Of a stretch of DNA of 33,302 nucleotides, positions 26,896-33,302 are shown one piece after another (the first letter of the stretch is position 1; each line of letters begins with the position of its first letter). The stretch covers positions 1 to 33,302 of the forward strand of contig NZ_AVCJ01000009.1 of assembly GCF_000743535.1 (NCBI RefSeq). The letters run 5' to 3'. The position numbers and the translations under genes were made by a program. Under the pieces are notes generated by a model that saw only the letters and a list, made by a program, of their open reading frames with translations, had not been told where the DNA came from and did not search any database. The stretch comes from Arenimonas donghaensis DSM 18148 = HO3-R19. GTDB taxonomy: Bacteria > Pseudomonadota > Gammaproteobacteria > Xanthomonadales > Xanthomonadaceae.

Positions 26896-27600
26896 TCAGT
26901 CGCGGGCGGCCACGGCGCGCGGGCCGAACAGCGCGGTGCCGATGCGCACCAGGGTGGCGCCCTCGGCGATGGCGAGCTCGAAATCCTCGCTCATGCCCAT
27001 CGACAGGGTATCGATTTCCGGATGGCGGGCGGCCGTCTGCACGAACAGGGCCCGCAGCCGGCCGAAGGCGTCACGTCGCCGGGCCGGGTCCGGGTGCGGT
27101 GCCGGGATGGCCATCAGCCCGCGCAGTCGCAGGTGGGGTGCTGCCGCCACCGCGTCGGCCAGGGCCGGCACCTGGTCCGGGGCGCAGCCGGACTTGCTGG
27201 CTTCGCCGTCCACGTTCACCTGCACCAGGATGTTCAGCGGCGGCCGGCCGGCGGGCCGGGCCTTGTCCAGCGCCGGCACCAGCTTGGCCCGGTCCAGCGA
27301 CTGGACCCAGTCGAAGACTTCGGCGGCCTCGCGGCACTTGTTCGACTGCAGGTGGCCGATCAGGTGCCACTGCAGGCCCAGGTCGGCGAGTTCGGCGGCC
27401 TTGGTGGCGCCTTCACGCACGTAATTCTCGCCGAAGGCGCGCTGGCCGGCGGCAGCCAGGGCCCGCACCTCGCCGGCGCTTCGGGTCTTGGACACGGCCA
27501 GCAGGTTCACGGCCCGTGGCCGGCCCGCCAGCTTTGCCGCGTTTTCAATGGTTTGCAGGACACCGCGAAGGGTCTGTTCCGGCGTTTCCATGGGTGGCAT
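26896..27600 (-). CDS. yggS: PLP homeostasis protein (YggS / PLPBP family)
   Basis: Cytoplasmic single-domain PLP-binding TIM-barrel protein of 234 residues; it does not act as an enzyme in known members but buffers pyridoxal phosphate and affects amino-acid pools. The PLP Lys is in NLLAVSKTRSAGEV. Other family motifs: AFGENYVREGATKAAEL, WHLIGHLQSNKC, ILVQVNVDGEASKSGC, LRGLMAIP and LSMGMSEDFELAIAEG. Two ATGs are possible (27600 and 27591); neither has a good Shine-Dalgarno. It is divergent from pilT, as in Pseudomonas. Confidence 0.95.
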   Translation of the reverse strand: MPPMETPEQTLRGVLQTIENAAKLAGRPRAVNLLAVSKTRSAGEVRALAAAGQRAFGENYVREGATKAAELADLGLQWHLIGHLQSNKCREAAEVFDWVQSLDRAKLVPALDKARPAGRPPLNILVQVNVDGEASKSGCAPDQVPALADAVAAAPHLRLRGLMAIPAPHPDPARRRDAFGRLRALFVQTAARHPEIDTLSMGMSEDFELAIAEGATLVRIGTALFGPRAVAARD

Positions 27601-27619
27601 TGCCTTCTGTGGTTGGCGC

Positions 27620-27625
27620 TATACT
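27620..27625 (+). promoter_or_regulatory. Candidate -10 box of pilT
   Basis: TATACT in the gap between yggS and pilT gives a leader of about 45 nt with AAGGGGA (27663-27669) near the pilT start. A TTGCCT lies only 14 bp upstream, too close for a standard -35. No GG-N10-GC sigma-54 pattern was seen. Confidence 0.4.
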
Positions 27626-27676
27626 GCCCCGGAAACGTGCGGTCGCCCATCCGATTACGCGCAAGGGGACACAGTA

Positions 27677-28714
27677 ATGGACATCGCCGAACTTCTGGCA
27701 TTCTCGGTCAAGAACAAGGCCTCCGACCTGCATTTGTCGGCCGGCCTGCCGCCCATGATCCGCGTGGACGGCGACGTCCGGCGCATCAACATCCCGGCCC
27801 TGGACCACAAGCAGGTGCACGCGCTGGTCTACGACATCATGTCGGACAAGCAGCGGCGCGACTTCGAGGAGTTCCTCGAGGTCGACTTCTCCTTCGAGAT
27901 CGCCGGCCTGGCCCGCTTCCGCGTCAACGCCTTCAACCAGAACCGCGGCGCCGGCGCCGTGTTCCGTACCATTCCCAGCCAGATCCTCTCGCTCGAGGAG
28001 CTGGCCACGCCCAAGATCTTCGCCGAGCTGATCAACCAGCCCCAGGGCCTGATCCTGGTCACCGGCCCCACCGGCTCGGGCAAGTCCACCACGCTCGCCG
28101 CGATGGTCGACCACATCAACAAGAATGAATTCGGCCACATCCTCACCGTCGAGGATCCGATCGAGTTCGTGCACACCTCGCAGAAGTGCCTGGTCAACCA
28201 GCGCGAAGTCCACCGCGACACCCACGGCTTCAACGAAGCCCTGCGTTCGGCCCTTCGTGAAGACCCGGACTACATCCTGGTCGGCGAAATGCGCGACCTG
28301 GAAACCATCCGCCTGGCGCTGACCGCCGCGGAGACCGGCCACCTGGTGTTCGGCACCCTGCATACGTCGTCGGCGGCCAAGACCATCGACCGCATCATCG
28401 ACGTGTTCCCGGCCGGCGAAAAGCCCATGGTCCGGTCCATGCTTTCCGAGTCCCTGCGCGCGGTGATTTCGCAGTCGCTGCTCAAGAAGGTCGGCGGCGG
28501 CCGCATGGCGGCGCACGAGATCATGGTCGCCACCCCGGCCATCCGGAACCTCATCCGCGAGGACAAGGTCGCGCAGATGTACTCCTCCATCCAGACCGGC
28601 CAGCAGTACGGCATGCAGACCCTCGACCAGTGCCTGCAGGACATCGTCAAGCGCGGCCTGGTCACCAAGGCCCAGGCGCGCGACTACGCCAAGGAAAAGA
28701 AACTTTTCGACTGA
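27677..28714 (+). CDS. pilT: Type IV pilus retraction ATPase PilT
   Basis: Hexameric ATPase at the cytoplasmic base of the type IV pilus that drives pilus retraction and twitching; 345 residues, standard length. It begins MDIAELLAFSVKNKASDLHL. Walker A is GPTGSGKST, the Asp box includes VEDPIEFVH, Walker B is ILVGEMRDLETI, the His box is TGHLVFGTLHTSSA, and the C-terminal AIRNLIRED motif needed for retraction is present. ATG 27677 has AAGGGGA upstream. pilU follows after 80 bp that hold a strong hairpin. Confidence 0.97.
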   Translation: MDIAELLAFSVKNKASDLHLSAGLPPMIRVDGDVRRINIPALDHKQVHALVYDIMSDKQRRDFEEFLEVDFSFEIAGLARFRVNAFNQNRGAGAVFRTIPSQILSLEELATPKIFAELINQPQGLILVTGPTGSGKSTTLAAMVDHINKNEFGHILTVEDPIEFVHTSQKCLVNQREVHRDTHGFNEALRSALREDPDYILVGEMRDLETIRLALTAAETGHLVFGTLHTSSAAKTIDRIIDVFPAGEKPMVRSMLSESLRAVISQSLLKKVGGGRMAAHEIMVATPAIRNLIREDKVAQMYSSIQTGQQYGMQTLDQCLQDIVKRGLVTKAQARDYAKEKKLFD

Positions 28715-28757
28715 CGTCCCCGCCGGAAGGGGGCTGGCAGGACGCCGCGTGACACGC

Positions 28758-28779
28758 TCCCCGGGCCAGGGCCCGGGGA
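28758..28779 (+). repeat. Strong hairpin between pilT and pilU
   Basis: Nine perfect G/C-rich pairs (TCCCCGGGC with GCCCGGGGA) around a 4-nt loop. There is no U-tract, so it is not a typical terminator. It ends 5 nt before the AGGAG (28785-28789) of pilU and could shape pilU translation or stabilise the pilT 3' end. Confidence 0.75.
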
Positions 28780-28794
28780 CCATCAGGAGCTAGC

Positions 28795-29925
28795 ATGAGC
28801 AGCATCGACTTCACCTCCTTCCTGAAACTGATGGCGCACAAGAAGGCGTCCGACCTGTTCATCACGGCGGGCGTCCCGCCTTCAATGAAGGTCAACGGCA
28901 AGCTCTCGCCGATCACCCAGAACCCGCTCACGCCGCAGCAGTCGCGCGACCTGGTGCTCAACGTCATGAATCCCTCGCAGCGCGAGGAATTCGAAAAAAC
29001 CCACGAGTGCAACTTCGCGATCGGCGTATCCGGCGTCGGCCGTTTCCGCGTGTCCTGTTTCTACCAGCGCAACCAGGTCGGCATGGTGCTGCGACGCATC
29101 GAAACGCGCATCCCGACCATCGAGGAACTCAACCTGCCGCCGGTCATCAAGACCCTGGCGATGACCAAGCGCGGCATCATCCTGTTCGTCGGCGCCACCG
29201 GCACCGGCAAGTCCACCTCGCTGGCGGCCATGATCGGCTACCGCAACCAGAATTCCTCCGGCCACATCATCACCATCGAGGACCCGATCGAATTCGTGCA
29301 CAAGCACGAGGGCTGCATCATCACCCAGCGCGAAGTCGGCATCGACACCGACAGCTGGGAGGCGGCGCTCAAGAACACCCTGCGCCAGGCGCCCGACGTC
29401 ATCATGATCGGCGAGATCCGCACTCGCGAAGGCATGGACCATGCCATCGCCTTCGCCGAAACCGGCCACCTGGTGCTGTGCACCCTGCATGCCAACAACG
29501 CCAACCAGGCGATGGACCGCATGATCAACTTCTTCCCGGAAGACCGTCGCAGCCAGCTGCTGATGGACCTTTCGATGAACCTCAAGGGCGTGGTCGCCCA
29601 GCAGCTCATCCCGACCCCCGACGGCAAGTCGCGCCGGGCGGCGATGGAAATCCTGCTGGGCACGCCGCTGGTGCAGGACTACATCCGCGACGGCGAGATC
29701 CACAAGATCAAGGACGTCATGAAGGAGTCCACGAACCTGGGCATGCGCACCTTCGACCAGGCCCTGTTCGAGCTCTACCAGGCCGGCGAGATCAGCTACG
29801 AAGACGCCCTGCGCTTCGCCGATTCCGCCAACGAGGTGCGCCTGAAGATCAAGCTGGCCCAGGGTGGCGACGCCCGCACGCTCAGCCAAGGCCTGGACGG
29901 CGTGGAGCTGTCCGAGGCCAAGTAG
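28795..29925 (+). CDS. pilU: Type IV pilus retraction ATPase PilU
   Basis: PilT-dependent accessory retraction ATPase, 376 residues. It begins MSSIDFTSFLKLMAHKKASD. Walker A is GATGTGKST, the Asp box has IEDPIEFVHKHEG, Walker B is VIMIGEIRTREGM, and the His box is TGHLVLCTLHANNA. The C-terminal extension beyond the PilT core (ISYEDALRFADSANEVRLKI and onward) is typical of PilU. AGGAG lies 5 nt before ATG 28795. The barrel gene follows 5 nt after the stop. Confidence 0.97.
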   Translation: MSSIDFTSFLKLMAHKKASDLFITAGVPPSMKVNGKLSPITQNPLTPQQSRDLVLNVMNPSQREEFEKTHECNFAIGVSGVGRFRVSCFYQRNQVGMVLRRIETRIPTIEELNLPPVIKTLAMTKRGIILFVGATGTGKSTSLAAMIGYRNQNSSGHIITIEDPIEFVHKHEGCIITQREVGIDTDSWEAALKNTLRQAPDVIMIGEIRTREGMDHAIAFAETGHLVLCTLHANNANQAMDRMINFFPEDRRSQLLMDLSMNLKGVVAQQLIPTPDGKSRRAAMEILLGTPLVQDYIRDGEIHKIKDVMKESTNLGMRTFDQALFELYQAGEISYEDALRFADSANEVRLKIKLAQGGDARTLSQGLDGVELSEAK

Positions 29926-29930
29926 CCGGC

Positions 29931-30773
29931 TTGTCCGCCCACGCGGTTTTCCTGGCGGTCGCACTCGCGGCGACCGGCAGTGCCAGTGCAACCAGCGCCG
30001 CCGGGCCCGCATCGCCGCGCCCGCTCGACGACTGGAGCCTGTCGCTTGGCGGCTTCCACACCCACAGCGACACCAGCCTGTGGGCGCGCGGTGAGTCCGG
30101 TGACTACCGCGCCGACGGCGGCATCAATCTCGAGCGCGACCTGGGCCTGGACCGGCGCCAGCCGGTCAGCAAGGCCCGGCTGGACCTGCTGGTGGGCGAC
30201 CGCCACGGTTTCGGGCTCGAATATTTCGCCTTCCAGCGCGGCAACACCGTCCGGCTTGCGCGCGACATCGAATACGACGGCCGCACCTACGCCGCCACCG
30301 CCGAGCTGCGCGGTCGCTTCGACTACGACTTCGCCAGCGCCGCCTGGCGCTGGTGGGCGGGCCAGGGCGACACGGTCGTGGGCCTGGGGCTGGGCATCGC
30401 CCACTACCGGGTGCAGACCCTGTTCGAAGGCGAAGCCAGCATCGACGGCGTCTCCGTGGATGGCCGCACCACCAGCGACGACCGTGCCTTCGCGCCCCTG
30501 CTGACCCTGGGCTGGCGCCATGCCGTGGACGACCGGCTGCGCCTGTACGCGGAAATCTCCGGCGTGGCCAAGAACGGCGGCCGGCTCAACGGCCACATCG
30601 TCGATACCGCGCTGGGCCTGGAGTGGTTCCCGTTCGAACGACTCGGCCTGGCGCTGGAATACGGCGGCACCCAGATCCGGCTCAATCGCCAGCGCGTGGG
30701 CGACGATGGCCGGCTCGACGCCCGCCTCGACCTGAAGCTGCGCGGCCCCTCGCTGCTGCTGCGCCTGCGCTAG
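29931..30773 (+). CDS. Outer-membrane beta-barrel-like protein with TTG start and no internal Met
   Basis: I do not recognise a named family. The frame encodes 280 residues: a hydrophobic N-terminus (SAHAVFLAVALAATGSASA) like a signal peptide without positive charge, then a mature part with alternating strands such as GFGLEYFAFQRGN, GRFDYDFASAAWRWWAG, VGLGLGIAHYRV and LGLALEYGGTQIRLNRQ, ending in an outer-membrane-like strand rich in Leu/Arg. No Met codon occurs in the frame after the start. No ATG or GTG is in frame near the start; TTG at 29931 is the best candidate, without a clear Shine-Dalgarno, 5 nt after pilU. It may depend on pilU translation. It sits between pilU and algH. Confidence 0.65.
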   Translation: MSAHAVFLAVALAATGSASATSAAGPASPRPLDDWSLSLGGFHTHSDTSLWARGESGDYRADGGINLERDLGLDRRQPVSKARLDLLVGDRHGFGLEYFAFQRGNTVRLARDIEYDGRTYAATAELRGRFDYDFASAAWRWWAGQGDTVVGLGLGIAHYRVQTLFEGEASIDGVSVDGRTTSDDRAFAPLLTLGWRHAVDDRLRLYAEISGVAKNGGRLNGHIVDTALGLEWFPFERLGLALEYGGTQIRLNRQRVGDDGRLDARLDLKLRGPSLLLRLR

Positions 30774-30798
30774 CCACCGGTGCCCGCCGGGCCCGCGC

Positions 30799-30804
30799 TA
30801 GAAT
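30799..30804 (+). promoter_or_regulatory. Candidate -10 box of algH
   Basis: TAGAAT lies 6 nt before the algH ATG (30811), so the message would be leaderless. No -35 consensus is visible. Confidence 0.45.
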
Positions 30805-30810
30805 GCGCGC

Positions 30811-31374
30811 ATGTCCGGGCATCGATCCCTCGCCGAGCACTTCCTGATCGCCATGCCGGCCATGGACGACCCGAATTTCTTCCGCTCGGTCACCCTGGTC
30901 TGCCAGCACGACGAAGACGGTGCCATGGGCCTGGTGGTCAACCTGCCGTCCGATTTCAGCCTGGGCGGGATGCTGGACCAGATGAAGCTGGCGACCGAAG
31001 ACGAGGCGCTGGCCGCGCAGCCGGTGCTGTCCGGGGGCCCGGTGCAGCCCGACCGGGGTTTCGTGCTGCACGACGACCCGCGCCACTGGACCTCGACCCT
31101 GCGCCTGCCCGGCGGGCTGGCCGTCACGACCTCGCGCGACATCCTGGAGGCCACCGCCGCCGGCAACGGGCCGGCGCACATGCTGGTGACCCTGGGTTAT
31201 GCCGGATGGGAAGCCGGCCAGCTCGAGCACGAACTGGCTGCCAACAGCTGGCTGACGGTGCCAGCGGAGACGCGGGTCCTGTTCGAAACACCGATGGCCG
31301 AGCGCTGGCACGCCGCCGCCCGCTGCCTGGGCGTGGACCTGGAGCGGCTGGCTGACTACGCCGGCCACGCATGA
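30811..31374 (+). CDS. algH: YqgE/AlgH family protein
   Basis: Cytoplasmic protein of 187 residues. Family signatures are HFLIAMPAMDDPNFFRSVTL, VCQHDEDGAMGLVVN, LSGGPVQPDRGFVLH and TLGYAGWEAGQLEHELAANS. In Pseudomonas AlgH affects alginate and other traits; the molecular function is unresolved. ATG 30811 has no Shine-Dalgarno; a -10-like box lies just upstream. The stop overlaps the ruvX start by 4 bp (ATGA). The order algH-ruvX-pyrB matches that in reverse in Pseudomonas, here without pyrR. Confidence 0.95.
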   Translation: MSGHRSLAEHFLIAMPAMDDPNFFRSVTLVCQHDEDGAMGLVVNLPSDFSLGGMLDQMKLATEDEALAAQPVLSGGPVQPDRGFVLHDDPRHWTSTLRLPGGLAVTTSRDILEATAAGNGPAHMLVTLGYAGWEAGQLEHELAANSWLTVPAETRVLFETPMAERWHAAARCLGVDLERLADYAGHA

Positions 31375-31835
31375 GCCCGCCGACGACCCTGCTGGCCTTC
31401 GACGTCGGCGCCCGCCGCATCGGCGTCGCGCTGGGCAACACGCTGTCGGGCAGCGCCCGCGAGCTGGGCGTGCTGGACGTGCGTGAGTCCGGCCCGGACT
31501 GGCCGCGACTGGACCAGTGGTGCAAGGAGTGGCGGCCGGACGCGCTGGTGGTCGGCGACCCGGCCACGCTCGACGGCGGCGACCAGCCGGCGCGCCAGCG
31601 CGCCCGGGGTTTCGCCCGCGAGCTGGGCAAGCGCTACGGCCTGCCGGTGCACCCGGTGGACGAGCGCAGCAGCTCGAAGGAAGCCAGCCGCCGCTTCGCC
31701 GCGGGCCGCGCCGCCGGCACCCGCAAGCGCCACCAGGCCGAAAACATCGACGCCCTCGCCGCCGTGATCATCCTCGAACGCTGGCTGGCCGATCCCGACT
31801 CCCACCTTCCCCCGATGCCCGACGCCCCGACATGA
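31371..31835 (+). CDS. ruvX: Putative Holliday junction resolvase / pre-16S rRNA nuclease YqgF
   Basis: RNase H-fold nuclease of 154 residues; in E. coli YqgF matures the 16S rRNA 5' end. Catalytic acidic residues are visible in LAFDVGARRIGVALGN, HPVDERSSSKEA and ENIDALAAVIILE. The middle segment VVGDPATLDGGDQPARQRAR is typical. The ATG overlaps the algH stop; the TGA overlaps the pyrB ATG (ATGA). So algH, ruvX and pyrB form one translationally coupled chain. Confidence 0.95.
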   Translation: MSPPTTLLAFDVGARRIGVALGNTLSGSARELGVLDVRESGPDWPRLDQWCKEWRPDALVVGDPATLDGGDQPARQRARGFARELGKRYGLPVHPVDERSSSKEASRRFAAGRAAGTRKRHQAENIDALAAVIILERWLADPDSHLPPMPDAPT

Positions 31836-32806
31836 TCCCCGATCTCCAGCTGACCGCCGATGGCCGCCTGCGCCACCTGCTGACCCTCGACGGCCTGCCG
31901 GCCCCGCTGCTGCGCCAGCTGCTGGACCAGGCCGAACTGCTGCGCCCGCATGCCCACGCGGGCTCCGGGGCCCGCAGCCGGCACCCGGGCCGGACCTGCT
32001 GCACCTTGTTCTTCGAACCCTCCACGCGCACCCGCAGCAGCTTCCAGCTGGCGGCGACGCGGCTGGGCATGGACGTGCTCAACTTCGACGTGGCGACGTC
32101 GTCGACGAAAAAGGGCGAGTCCTCGGTCGATACGCTCAAGACCATCGAGGCGATGGGCGTGGACCTGTTCGTGATCCGCCACGCCAGCGATGGCGCGGTG
32201 GCCGAGCTGGCGGCGGCGGCGAACCCGGGCACGCACGTGATCAACGCCGGCGACGGTCGTTCGGCCCACCCCACCCAGGGGCTGCTGGACATGCTGACCC
32301 TGCGCCAGCACAAGGGCGACGATTTCAGCGCGCTCAAGGTGCTGGTGGCGGGCGACGTGCTGCACTCGCGGGTGGCGCGCTCGGACCTGCACGCGCTGCG
32401 GGCCCTGGGCTGCGGCGAGATCCGGGTCTGCGGCCCGGCGAACCTGCTGCCGGCCGCGGACGAGCTGGCGGGCTGCCGGGTGATCGCCGACTTCGACGAG
32501 GCGGTGGCCGGGGTGGATGCGGTGATGATGCTGCGCCTGCAGCGCGAACGCATGGAACAGGGCCTGGTGCCGTCGCTCGAGGGTTACTACCGCGATTACG
32601 GCCTGTCCCCGGACCGCCTGGCCCGGGCCGCGCCCGACGCCCTGGTGATGCACCCGGGCCCGATGAACCGCGGCATCGAGATCGACGGCGGCGTCGCCGA
32701 CGGCCCGCAGTCGGTCATCCTCCAGCAGGTCGCCAACGGCGTCCCCATCCGCATGGCCGCCATCGACCTCCTGCTAGGCGGCACCTCCGTCGCCGGCCTC
32801 CTGTAG
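31832..32806 (+). CDS. pyrB: Aspartate carbamoyltransferase catalytic subunit
   Basis: First committed step of pyrimidine synthesis: carbamoyl phosphate plus aspartate gives carbamoylaspartate; 324 residues. Carbamoyl-phosphate loop EPSTRTRSSFQLAA, the flexible loop TSSTKKGESSVDT, then INAGDGRSAHPTQGLLDMLT, MMLRLQRERM and HPGPMNRGIEIDG are all intact. ATG 31832 overlaps the ruvX stop; a longer open frame inside ruvX is rejected. No pyrR precedes it and no dihydroorotase gene (pyrC or pyrC') follows within the window. The stop TAG lies inside a REP-like hairpin. Confidence 0.97.
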   Translation: MIPDLQLTADGRLRHLLTLDGLPAPLLRQLLDQAELLRPHAHAGSGARSRHPGRTCCTLFFEPSTRTRSSFQLAATRLGMDVLNFDVATSSTKKGESSVDTLKTIEAMGVDLFVIRHASDGAVAELAAAANPGTHVINAGDGRSAHPTQGLLDMLTLRQHKGDDFSALKVLVAGDVLHSRVARSDLHALRALGCGEIRVCGPANLLPAADELAGCRVIADFDEAVAGVDAVMMLRLQRERMEQGLVPSLEGYYRDYGLSPDRLARAAPDALVMHPGPMNRGIEIDGGVADGPQSVILQQVANGVPIRMAAIDLLLGGTSVAGLL

Positions 32807-32825
32807 GAGCGCCTTCAGGCGCGAA
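32802..32825. repeat. REP-like element overlapping the pyrB stop
   Basis: TGTAGGAGCGCCTTCAGGCG followed by CGAA, with inverted arms GCGCC and GGCGC around TTCA. The TGTAGGAGC head is typical of REP sequences in Pseudomonas and xanthomonads. The pyrB stop codon (32804-32806) is part of the element. Confidence 0.7.
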
Positions 32826-32894
32826 GCTTTTGTTTTTGGGCGGGGTTCAGGGCTTTGGATTCGCCAGGTTGTCCGTCGCTACCGGAAGGTACGG

Positions 32895-32972
32895 CCCCAC
32901 ACCCACCGCGCTGACGAGCACCCCGCCCGCTCTTTCGCAGACGGGGCACTCATCATCGCGGCGGGTGTGGGT
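32895..32972. repeat. Imperfect long stem-loop
   Basis: Arms 32895-32925 and 32942-32972 are reverse complements at 25 of 31 positions, with some of the mismatches becoming G-U pairs in RNA. The loop is 16 nt (32926-32941). It is GC-rich. Confidence 0.6.
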
Positions 32973-33103
32973 GGGGATTCGCCGGCTGTTCGGAACACCC
33001 TTTCCCTCGCGTCCTGGCATGCGAAACCGCCGGGCCGGCAAGGCGACACGGACAAACGCCTGGCGACGCCATCGTGTGCGCCAAGGCCTTTCGCTGTGGT
33101 TTC

Positions 33104-33297
33104 TCGCTACGTCGGCCGCACCTTCGTGCGGAAATAAACCTCTGCGCGAGCCCAACGCGGCATCGGACCTCGTTGTCCGACCTGTTGTTCTGGTCGTGGG
33201 GCTGCGCACTTTTACCCGGGTCGGACAACGAGGTCCGAAGGGACGACGGGCTTGCATTGACGTGTATTTCCGCACGAAGGTGCGGCCGACGTAGCGA
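33104..33297. repeat. Outer inverted repeat, 33-base arms
   Basis: Arms 33104-33136 and 33265-33297 are exact reverse complements, 128 bp apart. Each arm contains a small hairpin, CCGCAC-CTTC-GTGCGG on the plus strand in the left arm. This is a REP-pair layout (BIME-like). Confidence 0.85.
33163..33238. repeat. Inner inverted repeat, 20-base arms
   Basis: Arms 33163-33182 (TCGGACCTCGTTGTCCGACC) and 33219-33238 are exact reverse complements, nested within the outer pair. Each arm has an internal stem TCGGAC/GTCCGA. Confidence 0.85.
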
Positions 33298-33302
33298 AAG
33301 AG

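Larger units (their letters stand above)
32807..33302. other. Non-coding, repeat-rich intergenic region at the window end
   Basis: About 500 bp without a gene I can support. Open frames exist on both strands, but they overlap each other, have Arg/Pro-rich composition and no family match I recognise. The region contains one imperfect stem-loop (32895-32972) and a nested pair of inverted repeats (33104-33297). It may be a mosaic of REP-type elements; a small RNA is also possible. The region continues past the window. Confidence 0.6.

Noticed and set aside
27600-27625. Sigma-54 promoter for pilT
   Set aside because: No GG-N10-GC core was found in the gap.
28758-28779. Rho-independent terminator after pilT
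   Set aside because: The stem is strong but no run of T follows, and pilU begins 15 bp later in the same direction.
29007-29930. Upstream extension of the barrel gene within pilU
   Set aside because: It is the shadow of pilU in another frame; composition changes sharply at 29931 where a signal-like segment begins.
32830-33294. Overlapping open frames on both strands after pyrB (154, 142 and 91 residues)
   Set aside because: All occupy the same repeat-rich DNA, have no known domain, and run through the inverted repeats; I consider the region non-coding.

Overview
The window is GC-rich chromosomal DNA with short intergenic gaps. Gene content and order point to a gammaproteobacterium of the Xanthomonadaceae/Lysobacteraceae group: pilT-pilU next to algH-ruvX-pyrB and yggS-proC, aroK-aroB next to hemE, a lipoprotein of the xanthomonad 'phytase-like' type, single-chain SdaA, and REP-like palindromes beginning GTGGGAGGGAC. 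This placement is by recognition only; no database was searched. I saw no rRNA, tRNA, CRISPR array, prophage or transposase.

Left part (1-10.9 kb, almost all minus strand): the N-terminal third of release factor 3 (prfC, cut by the window edge), a propeller lipoprotein, a PiT phosphate transporter, an M23 peptidase coupled to a MASE1-GGDEF-EAL protein, a very large periplasmic-propeller diguanylate cyclase, and L-serine dehydratase. Middle (10.9-17.2 kb): a glutaredoxin-like protein, a YceI / cytochrome b561 / YceI operon, and a propeller hybrid histidine kinase whose sensor resembles that of the cyclase 3 kb away. Then (16-22.5 kb): hemE, a small WGR-type protein, aroB-aroK, an NAD(P)-dependent epimerase-like protein, dodecin, a glycerate kinase-like protein, pdxH and a cobalamin-binding-like protein.

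Right part (22.5-33.3 kb): a minus-strand run yggS-proC-DUF4426-histidine phosphatase-acyl-CoA dehydrogenase-kinase-like protein, divergent from pilT-pilU-outer membrane barrel-algH-ruvX-pyrB. The last ~500 bp are non-coding in my reading and rich in nested inverted repeats.

The most interesting points are these. (1) A kinase/acyl-CoA dehydrogenase pair resembles the two halves of ACAD10/11 and the LvaA/LvaC pair, with the canonical dehydrogenase base replaced, which suggests 4-hydroxyacyl-CoA metabolism. (2) Two large palindromes each sit between an upstream stop codon and the -10 box of a probably leaderless gene. (3) Several genes carry a -10-like hexamer 6-9 nt before their ATG. (4) Related two-component-type propeller sensors are wired to different outputs. 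Most of the window is otherwise ordinary core genome.
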